The notes beneath the pieces are model-generated. The model did not search any database. It saw only the letters and a list, made by a program, of their open reading frames with translations, and was not told where the DNA came from. Made by a program: the position numbers and the translations under genes. Shown in pieces: positions 55,891-64,000 of a stretch of DNA of 64,000 bases. Origin of the DNA: Adenophora triphylla var. japonica (taxonomy: Eukaryota > Streptophyta > Magnoliopsida > Asterales > Campanulaceae); contig JAFEMH010000754.1 of the NCBI GenBank assembly GCA_022495995.1, positions 1 to 64,000 of the forward strand, written 5' to 3'. Within the stretch, counting starts at the first letter, position 1. Every line of letters starts with the position of its first letter.

Positions 55891-56339
55891 ATGAAGGCGT
55901 TCTTACCTTGGGTGCTGGACTTACGATGACTGCCAGGGTTATCCGCGGAGGATGGGGTGGCAATGATGGGAATGGTTGTGTTAAACTGGCGTTATTAACA
56001 ACACGGAAAGATTGGAATTCAAACGATGGGGTTAGGAACTGGATGTGGTATCGGGAGAGACTGACACATTGCTGGGGAAAGGCATCCAGAGTTCTGACGG
56101 GGTTAGCTAGGAGCTGGGGGGGCTGATTGACGTTTCTTCCGTGGAAGGATGGTCTTAGGATCCTGCTGGGGAGGAATGTTCGGGCTTACCTTGATGGCCG
56201 AAGAGGGATTATTGTGCAGGCTTGCCTTGATGGCCGCGGAGGTGGGACGATCGGGCTTACGACTGGCGGCCGGGGAAGTAAATGATGGTAAAAACCGATA
56301 GAAATTTTGACGTCGGGAGACGGAATTGTGACTTGTCGT
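55891..56339. other. Tail spacer of element D
   Basis: There is no convincing gene. Short repeats GGGCTTACCTTGATGGCCG and similar (56170-56270) resemble the 51-bp unit of the A array (GGGCTTACATTGACGGCCG), suggesting a shared origin of tail repeats between families. Confidence 0.5.
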
Positions 56340-56655
56340 CCGAAGATGAGAATGAGCGTTTGAATGTCAAACGTCGGTTGGGGATTGAAGTGAGCGTTTG
56401 AATTTCAAACGTCAACTGGGGATTTAACGTCTGGAGACGGGACGAGCGTCTGACTGTCAAATGTCGGTTCATGATTTAACGTCTGGAGACGGGATTGTGA
56501 CTTAAATGAGCGTTTGAATTTCAAACTTCATTTTGGAATTTAACGTCTGGAGACGGGACGAGCGTTTGAATGTAAAACGTCGGTTCGGGACTTAAATGAG
56601 CGTTTGAATGTCAAACGTCATTTTGGAATTTAATGTCTGGAGACGGGCGTTAGTG
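56340..56655. repeat. Degenerate tandem repeats with CGTTTGA/TCAAACG inverted repeat
   Basis: About five irregular units contain GAGCGTTTGAATGTCAAACG and AACGTCTGGAGACGGGA. GCGTTTGAATGTCAAACGT is an inverted repeat with seven-base arms. The same inverted repeat occurs in the B and D LTRs. Confidence 0.75.
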
Positions 56656-56807
56656 AAAGTTAACTGAGAATTGATCCTCGGGGAATGGGGTGTTAGAAAT
56701 GTCTAACTTGGGGGAAATTTTACACTTTTGGGGGCCAAAAGGGGTAAAATTGAAACTGCGAGAAGTTGAGGGGCCAAAGTGGCAAGGAATCTTTCTGGTG
56801 CAGAAGG

Positions 56808-56821
56808 AGTCCGGCCGGATT
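56808..56821 (+). promoter_or_regulatory. Dyad upstream of PMD in D
   Basis: AGTCCGGCCGGATT contains the perfect palindrome TCCGGCCGGA (56810-56819) and lies 150 bp upstream of the ATG at 56972. No clear TATA box was found at the usual distance. Confidence 0.55.
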
Positions 56822-56971
56822 GAGACTGAATTTGGCCATGTCCTTATCAGCGTCAAGGCCGAGGCAGTTTTGCCATTTTCTTCCATTAATTCCGACGAGA
56901 GGGAGAGAAAGGAGGAGAGAAAAACCAACCCAAATTGTGAGATTTGCTCAAATTTGTGAGGGAAAATCAAC

Positions 56972-59820
56972 ATGGAAGGCGATTTGGGACCAATGGCTCG
57001 TCATGGAAGGACCGATGACGAAAGAACGCGGTTAGTTCAGACCATTCGAACCACCATTCTTCCATTAAATCCGGCGAAGTTCTACCCGGCTAGGGAGAAC
57101 CACAAATCCAAAGGAGGGATCGAGAGATAGGTAAACTTCCTTCAAATTCCATTAATTTTAAGAATGTGCATTCTTTAAATGTTAGAAATTTGACTAGGAA
57201 TGAGTTAGGGATTTTGGTGCCCGGATTGGGGTTTTTGACTTTGTTATGCGCCTTTGTCGAAATTGACTAGAGTGTAGTTCAATTGACATTATGGGTAGAT
57301 GACATAAAAATTTTGGGTTGCAAAATTCCATGCCTAGATGTGTTTTCCGAATTTAAAGCATGTTTAAAATCGGGACGGAGTAAATTTTCGAAATGTTCGA
57401 AATGAGTTGAAAGTTCCGATTTCGATGGAGTTTTCGAGATGTTTTGAAAGTTTCGATTTCGACGGAGTTTTCGAGATGTTTTGAAAGTTCCGGTTTCGAC
57501 GGAGTTTTCGAAAGTTTTTGAAAGTTCCGGTTTTGACGGAGTTTTCGAAAGGTTTTGAAAGTTCCGGTTTCGACGAAGTTTTCGAAAGGTTTTGAAAGTT
57601 CCGATTTCGACGGAGTTTTTGAAGTGTTTTGAAAGTTCTGGTTTCGACGGAGTTTTCAAAAGTTTTTGAAAGTTCCGGTTTCGACGGAGTTTTCGAAAGG
57701 TTTTGAAAGTTCCGATTTCGACGGAGTTTTCGAACGGTTTGGAAAGCTTGGACCGTCAATACTCCATCAGGGATGGGAATATTTTTAGGAAAGCAATGAG
57801 AACTGCAACTGTATTGCATCATTTTGACATGCGTTTGTGCACTCTGTTGATGTAGCTTAACGTATTTTTGCTTGGTTCACCTGCAGGGGCGAGGGAATGT
57901 CGACGTTCACAACCAGAAGAGTCGGGGAGCCTTTGAGGCAGTTCGAGCGCTTGGGATATATTCCCGGACGAGGCTCGGGATGGAGAGAGGAGTCCACGGC
58001 AGCTGGTGCTTGGCTCCGATTTAGCTGGATTTATCAGCGCGGTGGCTATGATAGCTGATACGCAGAGGGCGAGGTCCATGTACGTAGCTCTGAGCGAGTA
58101 CTGGTGGGATACAACCCACACTTTCCATTTCAGGTGGGGGGAGGCGGCGCGACTCCTGCGACTTTGCTTTGCTATCAGGTTGCCGACACAGGGCAACTCG
58201 GCCCGGTGTGGGTGGACGGCTATACCCCGGAGCAGTTGTCGGGGCTGCTGGGTTTCGATATTATCGATGCCAGGGGCTTAGGTATTCGGTACAGGCCGAT
58301 GGAGGTGCATCTGAGGACGGGTATTGAGGCTTATTTGGATGGGTCTCTGAGGATAACCGCGGAGCGTCTGGCTCGAGGGTTCCTATGGTTCGCGTTGTCA
58401 GCGACTCTGTTCCCGACTTCTGACACGTCCTGCCACTTCCCTTTGCTCGAGTCGCTGATAGACTTGGATGCCGTGAGGGGGTATGCATGGGGAGAGGCTG
58501 GACTGGCCGAGCTCTATCACGCCATGGACGGGTTCTCGCGGGGAGAGGAGAACTCCTTGAGCTGTTTCTCGTTTGCTTTGGATGTGAGTTCACGTCTTTT
58601 TCTCTTCCTTGTCTCGTTTCTGTACTCGTATGTATCAGCTCTGTGGCTGACATAACTTTCCAATTGCTTGACAGGTCTGGTGCTTCGAGGTGTTCAGCCC
58701 ACAGCTGTGGGATATTAGGGAGGCGTACCGACCATTGTTCCCTGCCATGTTGGTTTGGCAGAAGAGGGCGAAGAAGGCGGTGTCGTCGAGGGTGGGTACT
58801 CGGCTGTCATACGAGGAGGTGTCTCAGGCCCTGAGCCGGGAGTTCTCCGAGCGGATCCAGCTGACCTGGTGGAGCCGGTTCCATGCTGACGTGGTTCAGG
58901 TTGCCAGTGAGGTTACGCATCGGCGGAAGCTGCTGGTGGGACTTCACTGCGATGCGATGTATCTGGGAGAGAGGGTGACCCGTCAGCATGGCCCAGGGTC
59001 TCTTCCGATGGTGCCGGTGGATCTGCCTCTGTACATGCAGCATCCTCTGTCGATGCCGATGGAGGAGTTGGAGAGGTATAGACAGGGTGTGTTCTATACC
59101 GAGTATGTCATAGCGGGAGCCGACTATGACACTTTCTTGAGGATGAGGATGAGGCTGAGGAGCCCACAGGTGCAGCACAGGGAGGACGAGGGACCTGGAT
59201 ATCCCAGAGAATAGCCGCTCCCACGCGCTAGGCTGGCGTACGAGGGGCTGGACGGTTCTCGCAGGTGGTTATTGATCCCTATTCCGGATGAGCAGAGGCC
59301 TCGGTACAGAGTGGATCCCAATGCTGCGGTGAGTGCCTTTGACTTTCTGCATTTAGTAGTAGCATTCTGCAAATGTTGCATCTGTACTTTCAGCATTTCT
59401 TTTGATGACTTTCCTGGTTTGCAGGTGTCGGGCCGTATGTATAACCAGGCCATGAGACTGGTGGACGGGTGGGCCAATTACGCTAGGAGGCTCACGGAGT
59501 TCCCGCGGTGCAGTTCCCGGAGGAGCGTGGATGTTCGTGAGCCGAGGCCTCCTAGGCCGAGAGGTTCGCCTGCACCCACGGCTGGTGGAGAGGGCTTTGC
59601 ACAGGGATTTGGCCAGTTCGCGGGCGGAACGGCTGGGTTTGGAGCTCATCCTCTTTCGCACTCGGGGAACGAGAGGGGAGAGTCCTCGAGTTCGCAGGCG
59701 CAGAGGAGGCCTTTCTCGTATTCCCGCCTGGAGGAATTCAGAGATTATCTATTTTCGACAGATCCGACTGCTGCGGGGCAGTACGTAGAGTGCTCGAATA
59801 CCGAGCAGGACTCGAAGTAG
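56972..59820 (+). pseudogene. Antisense PMD gene of element D
   Basis: Exons are 56972-57130, 57887-58583, 58675-59328 and 59425-59820. Exon 1 starts MEGDLGPMARHGRTDDERTR; its last codon is TAG just before the GT donor. Exon 2 has two frame changes (near 57960 and 58140) around WWDTTHTFHFRWGEA, then an intact stretch: GYTPEQLSGLLGFDIIDARG, LARGFLWFALSATLFPT, YAWGEAGLAELYHAMDGFSR. Exon 3 has VWCFEVFSPQLW, LHCDAMYLGERVTRQHGPG and MEELERYRQGVFYTEYV, with a stop at 59212-59214. Exon 4 starts VSGRMYNQAMRLVDGWANYA and ends ECSNTEQDSK. Intron 1 holds a 37-bp tandem array (57365-57750). Boundaries and phases agree with A, B and E. Confidence 0.83.
57365..57750. repeat. Tandem array inside intron 1 of PMD in D, 37-bp unit, about 10 copies
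   Basis: The unit is GTTTTCGAAAGGTTTTGAAA followed by GTTCCGGTTTCGACGGA. It gives rise to repetitive open frames on the minus strand, which are not genes. Intron 1 of A and B also contains repeated sequence, but of unrelated unit. Confidence 0.88.
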
Positions 59821-60356
59821 TCCTGATTTATTGATTTTAGACAAAATGTATGTATTGTCCGGAACAACTTGACTTGTATTTGTAAAAGGCGCCCTTGGGG
59901 CGGAACCTATATTTTGTACATCTATTTAGTGATTACCTCCTTTTTATTTTGGCAAATAAGCAAGTAGGTTGATCAAAAAAATAAATAAAATGAAACATGC
60001 ATGGAAAAATTGAACTGGTCAAATTTTATGCCTATATTCACTGAATTTTAATTAATTGCACTGTTGCATGAGCTCGAGGCGGAAGAGGTGTTGGCATTGG
60101 TTGATTGAAACCATGGGAGCACGCAGATTCACAAAAGCATGAACAGGGCTTTGTTTGGAATTGTTTCCAATTTAGGAGCAGCTGGCTGCAGAGTTGACCA
60201 AGTCAACTGCAGATAGAGTCTGACCGGGCTTAGAATAAAATTCCAGAGTCTTTTAAATTGCAGTTTCCGCTTTGCAATTTGTTAAGAAACTGCGCCTTGC
60301 TCTGATCAGTTGGCTTAATTTCTTTCAAATTCCTAAGGCTTCCTTCACTTTCTTTC
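59821..60356 (+). other. PMD-DUF7745 intergenic region of D with DUF7745 promoter
   Basis: AGTCTGACCGGGCT (60217-60230) differs from the D-family consensus AGTCCGNNCGGACT by two transitions. TTTTAAAT (60251-60258) follows after 20 bp and the ATG is at 60357. The earlier part is the AT-rich 3' flank of PMD. Confidence 0.6.
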
Positions 60357-61856
60357 ATGGCTCCCTTTCCTAGGCTATCGTCTCGGATGCAAGGGCGATA
60401 CTTGGAAAATTTCCAGTCGTGGGTACGAAACCGCACGAGGCAAGACAAAGGGTTTTTCGAAGGCTTTTACGGGATGAAATATGTTTGGGCTTTGAAGGAG
60501 CTCATGCCAGATTGGGATCTTTTGAGAGCAGCGGCTCGTTTCTGGGACGTAAGGAGGAATGTGTACAGCTTTTCGTACAACGAAATCACTCCCACGTTCG
60601 AAGATTTCCGGGCCATCCTAGGAGGATCTGAGACGGAACAGCTAGTTCTTCCATATGCTGGTGGCATGGCCACTGTTGAGAAGATAGTGTCTCTTCTTGG
60701 TATCTCGGCTGGAGAAGCATACGGGATGCTGATACTGAATACTGATTATGTTGACATTTCGGGGCTGCCCGATAGATTTGCTGGAGCTGAAGGGAGCGTT
60801 TGTGCGTGGAACGCATTTGCTCTGTGCTCGATTGCTACTCTGTTCAAATTCACGTCCCTGGGTGTGTGCCATCACAGTGTACTGGACCTGGTGATGCAGT
60901 GTCGGAACGGAGGAGACATCGTGCCTTTGGTTCTGGGTGAGACGTTCCTGGGTATAGGTCGGATGGCAACCGGCAGCCGAAACATGTGGGGAGGGAGTCC
61001 CGCTATGCTTACCATGTGGTTGAGGGAGAGGATGCAGATGATGCCCGAGGTGCCAATGTCTTGTGACGCTTGGTCCTTCTCTCGACGTCCTCTGGTGATA
61101 GGGGGCAATCAGGCTGAGCTGGAGCTCTGGATGGCCAGACTCCACACGCATCACTTGCGATGGTGGGTTCCTCACTGGAAATTACAGACTTGTCGGACCT
61201 TTCAGGAGGGCCTATTGGTTGTCAGAGTGCCGGGGCTGTCTCAGACGTCTTTCTACATTCCATCGTTGGTTCTGCGGCAGTACGGGCTGGAGCAGGTGCC
61301 ACTGACGGGTTTAGTTCATGCTGCTACCTTCGAGGTGGGATCTCTGCTGATGGAAGATCCTTCGACGCTATTGCTGCTCACGCGGTGGTGGCAATACACG
61401 TCCTTTCCTGCCAGGGTTCTCTTTCACCAAAGAGGAAGCACTGTTCTGTCTACACAGTATCTGAACTGGTATGAAGAGTGTATGGGGGAGATACAGATGG
61501 ACATTTTGTGGAGAAGGAGTGAGCTACTGGGTGCTGATCACCTTGACAGCTCGACTTTGAGGAGAGATGAAGTGAGGGCTAACCCTCAGAATTGTACTGG
61601 GGACGACATGGTTGATTATGAGACCAATGCTGATCGGGAGGCCGATCAAAGCACGGAGATGATGGCTCGAAGAGAGGCGGCTTGAGATAGAGCTAGGGAA
61701 AGGAATGCATTGGCAGCTGCCGGCTTGACGGAGGCATCGGGAAGAGTCCCTGAGCCAGGTAGGAGAGCTACGGGAATATTCCCTGTGAAAGTGAAGAATA
61801 CTCGGCGCATGAAAGGGAAGGGGAAGAAGGATGAAGGACCAAGTACGGGAGACTAG
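60357..61856 (+). pseudogene. Antisense DUF7745-like gene of element D (one nonsense mutation)
   Basis: A single exon of 500 codons including the stop. Domain order with residue positions: KELMPDWDLLRAAARFWDV (47-65), YSFSYNEITPTFEDFRAILG (70-89), YVDISGLPDRF (131-141), WNAFALCSIATLF (151-163), DIVPLVLGETFLGI (187-200), then WWVPHWKLQTCRTF, VRVPGLSQTSFYIPSLVLRQ and YLNWYEECMGE. The tail contains KNTRRMKGKGKK, a likely nuclear localisation signal. The only break seen is TGA at 61683-61685, probably from CGA. It follows PMD by 536 bp and converges on pol. It is the best-preserved copy in the window. The biochemical role of DUF7745 is unknown. Confidence 0.86.
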
Positions 61857-62295
61857 GTTGACCTTGTTGTCCAGAGTATCCACCCACTGTCATTGCCGAT
61901 ACATTAATTGATTAATGTTTTATTGTAATTTTGCTAGCGTGTAGCGAGTCAAGAGTCGACCGTGCTTGAACTCAACAAAGATTATTTTAACTGTAATGAA
62001 TTTGGAGGTTAATTCAAAAACTTTTTCGAGACACAAGCAATTGATGCTTTTTTTTTTTTTGAGATCGAACCAATGATGGCTGCCTACGTTCCCCTTTTAC
62101 AATTGGACTAAGGGGCTCAGGTCACCGTAGTTCGACACTTTAGGTGAATTTTGAGAAAAGAAAGACAAAAGAAGTGCGACCCTATTTTTTACCTGGATCA
62201 TTATCGGGAATGTATCCAGTTGGGTATTACTCTTTTAGCACTTTAATTTACTGAGGGGTGGTGTATGGGGAAGGAGAGTTGACTCGTGCTCTTCC
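61857..62295. other. Spacer between DUF7745 and pol of D
   Basis: This holds the conserved block GACCGTGCTTGAACTCAACA (61958-61977), a T run (62048-62060) and the post-pol hairpin at 62078-62136 (minus strand; inner stem CCCCTT/AAGGGG, outer CTACG/CGTAG). Confidence 0.6.
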
Positions 62296-62420
62296 TCAAA
62301 AGAAGTATCTGCGAAGCTTGCTTCCGTTTACGGGGTTAACAAAAGGGTTCCTGTCCAAATCTGCTAACTTCATGGCTCCTCCGGAGAAGATTCTTTGTAC
62401 CACGAACGGGCCTATCCAGG
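62296..62420 (-). pseudogene. C-terminal end of integrase, element D
   Basis: TWIGPFVVQRIFSGGAMKLA, then DLDRNPFVNPVNGSKLRRYF, ending at 62296, matches the ends of B and E. The rest was separated by insertion of C at 62424. Confidence 0.85.
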
Positions 62421-62854
62421 TAGTGTAAGTACCCCAATCTGGATCATCCCCTTTCAAGCACACGGGAAACACCGCAGACTCATCAACGCAGTCTCGACGA
62501 CCTCTGGCACTCAAAACCCTCTCAAAACCCCCAGCCAAACCAAGGGAGGAGCCTTTGGGATAAAAAGGGACAAAAGGACCTTTTGGGAATTTTCGAGGAA
62601 ATTGGAAAAGCAATAATGGTCCGTACGGACGTCTTTGCTTTAATAATTACCGAATCCTCTTAAAGTCCACAATATTCCCTCAAATCCGGGAAAAATGATT
62701 ACCCTCTTGCTTAGTTGGTCCGTACGGACCTCTTTTCATGTCAGATGAATTGGTACGGACCTTATTGCTCGAGGGGACATCATGATTTCGAATATTCACC
62801 ATCATCACGCATTCCCTCAAATAGAGGAAAACCAAAAGTCTGGATTACCGGGGA

Positions 62855-62895
62855 GGTCCGTACGGACCTCTTTGCACCAAATACGGCACTATAAA
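62855..62895 (+). promoter_or_regulatory. LTR promoter of element C
   Basis: The dyad GGTCCGTACGGACC (62855-62868) is followed after 21 bp by TATAAA (62890-62895). Confidence 0.78.
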
Positions 62896-63572
62896 TGAGG
62901 GCTCCCCCTCCTCATTTTCACACACCTCCCACTTCTCTCTTCCTCCCTAGGCCTTCCTCGGCTTCCCCTCTAAGTCCTTAGAGGCATTCCGGCCCCTTTC
63001 GGATCCTTCCGAGGCCTTCCGAGGCCTTCCGAGCCCCCTTGTGGTGCTCCGAAGCCTCCCCGAGCGCTCCCGCGATGCTCCCGCGCTGCCCCGAGGCACT
63101 CTCGAGGTACTCTGAGGCCCCTCGTGGTACTCCGAGGCCTTGCCCGGTCTTTCCACGGTGTCCCGGCTCTTTCCGAGTCAAACCGGCGATCCCAAACCAC
63201 GCCGAAACTCTGCCCGAGTGACTCCTGCCACCCCAACGCACGCCGAACCTCTGCCCGAGTGATCCCAACGATCCCCACGCACGCCGAACCTCTGCCCGCA
63301 CGCAGCCTACAACATCAACTCACGCCGAAACTCTGTCCGCAGACAACCGGTCCCTCCCGAAGCAATCCCGATCCGTACCGGAACGCTACTCCGACCTCAA
63401 ACACTATTCCCCAGCGGAAGACAGACACGAACCAACATTGGTAAGGCTTCCTTCCATTACTATTTCCATACATTTCAATACGTAGTGTACAATGTAGACA
63501 TCCGACATAGCATGCATTTTTAAAAAGCACACACACACACACACAACATTTAAAGGATATTAGGGGTATCCG

Positions 63573-63640
63573 AAAGACTCGTTTTACGAGGCAACTCGGG
63601 TGAGCTCTAATATTCTAATATTCTCTTCCCGAGGAGTCAT
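63573..63640 (+). other. U5 hairpin block, C copy
   Basis: GACTCGTTTTACGAGGC is followed by ACTCGGGTG...TTCCCGAGGAGT and CTGACCTCCGAAC. It is the plus-strand equivalent of 16694-16775. Confidence 0.55.
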
Positions 63641-63849
63641 CTGACCTCCGAACTCTAAATCTCATCACACAAAAACAGTTTAAAATTATCTTTAAACTGA
63701 TGCCCTTTTTCAATGTTTTTGGCTTAATAAAAACGGCGTGGCGACTCTACAAAATGCGAAAACAAAACGGCGAGACAACCGCTCCAACGCGAAAGATGCC
63801 AGATGCCGGGGCGCGAACGCGCTGCCTCTCGGATCCGGGTAATTTCAGT

Positions 63850-63867
63850 TGGCGACTCCGCTGGGGA
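63850..63867 (+). other. Primer-binding site of element C (tRNA-Arg type)
   Basis: TGGCGACTCCGCTGGGGA starts two bases after the LTR end and is identical to the site of A. Confidence 0.9.
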
Positions 63868-64000
63868 AATTTTGTTTTAAAATCTTTTTAAACAAAACAG
63901 ATGATTTTTAAAACAATGATGAGGGTCAAAGTTTCATTTTACCCCTTTCTTTAACTGTTATGTGTGTGTGCACGTGCTTTATTTTTTTTATTTTACAAAA
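63868..64000 (+). other. Start of the leader of element C
   Basis: AT-rich sequence with a TTTTAAAATC inverted stretch and a GT run (63961-63970), matching the leader of A next to its PBS. No gene is visible before the window ends. Confidence 0.6.

Larger units (their letters stand above)
52955..62423 (-). mobile_element. Element D: Tat/Ogre-like retrotransposon, 3' half
   Basis: Reading right to left from 62423: integrase end (62296-62420), spacer, antisense DUF7745 and PMD genes (plus strand), tail arrays, purine tract and the 3' LTR 55093-52955. Most of pol and the 5' LTR lie beyond the window because element C is inserted at 62424. D is inserted in Copia element G; CAAAG (52950-52954) would be its target duplication. 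Confidence 0.85.
62424..63847 (+). repeat. 5' LTR of element C (1424 bp)
   Basis: It begins TGTAAGTACCCCAATCTGG and ends GGATCCGGGTAATTTCA. It contains dyads at 62618-62631 (last base changed), 62717-62730 and 62855-62868, a decayed copy near 62752, a GC-rich stretch (62940-63400), a CA run (63523-63544) and the U5 hairpin block (63573-63640). Confidence 0.9.
62424..64000 (+). mobile_element. Element C: 5' end of an A-family retrotransposon
   Basis: The 5' LTR (62424-63847), GT, the tRNA-Arg PBS (63850-63867) and the first 133 bp of leader are visible; the rest is beyond the window. It is inserted in the integrase gene of D, and GGTAG (62419-62423) is the expected target duplication. Its LTR, dyads and leader match A in inverted orientation. 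Confidence 0.88.

Noticed and set aside
57279..57822. Minus-strand open frames rich in FKTFRKLRRNRNFQN
   Set aside because: They run through the 37-bp tandem array inside intron 1 of the PMD gene of D and have no other support.

Overview
This window is plant nuclear DNA made almost entirely of nested LTR retrotransposons. No single-copy host gene, rRNA or tRNA gene was recognised. The evidence for a plant is direct: primer-binding sites matching plant tRNA-Arg and tRNA-iMet, long LTRs, Ty3/Gypsy pol of the Tat/Ogre type (two RNase H modules, integrase without a chromodomain), a Sirevirus-like Ty1/Copia gag, and spliced genes of the plant-specific PMD and DUF7745 families. The species cannot be named from this sequence.

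Layout. Element A (1-17910, minus strand, left end cut by the window) sits inside element B (17911-36104, plus strand, 5' LTR outside). B sits inside an antisense gene of element E (36105-48755, minus). E is also broken by a solo LTR, F (about 38419-40114), and on its right by Copia element G (48756-52954, plus). G is broken by element D (52955-62423, minus), and D by element C (62424-64000, plus, same family as A), which leaves the window. Each junction is marked by an LTR end (TG...CA, or a decayed form) interrupting an identifiable reading frame or leader.

The unusual feature is a two-gene cassette in each of the four Tat-like elements with a visible 3' half (A, B, D, E). It lies between the end of pol and the 3' LTR, on the strand opposite to pol. 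The first gene is a four-exon plant mobile domain (PMD) gene; the second is an intronless DUF7745-like gene of about 500 codons. They point the same way, about 420-540 bp apart, converging on pol. Between the PMD promoter and the 3' LTR (visible in A, B and D) lie element-specific tandem repeat arrays. All copies have stops or frameshifts, but several are close to intact (DUF7745 of D and B, PMD of B, the visible half of PMD in E).

A short inverted repeat of the form NNNYCG-NN-CGRNNN, with family-specific arms, lies about 17-23 bp upstream of the TATA-like box in LTR promoters and recurs upstream of the antisense genes of the same element: GGTCCGTACGGACC in A/C, CATCCGCGCGGATG in B, AGTCCGNNCGGACT in D, CTGTCGTCCGACAG in F. 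My reading, which is inference, is that each family carries its own regulatory circuit: one DNA-binding specificity acting on the LTR and on both antisense genes, with the PMD or DUF7745 protein as candidate binder and VANDAL/VANC-type anti-silencing as a precedent.

Other shared structures are a hairpin near the LTR 3' end whose stem changes by compensating substitutions between families, a CTACG...CGTAG hairpin found after pol and again in the 3' tail, and a CxCxxC-plus-domain unit between gag and protease that is duplicated in B.
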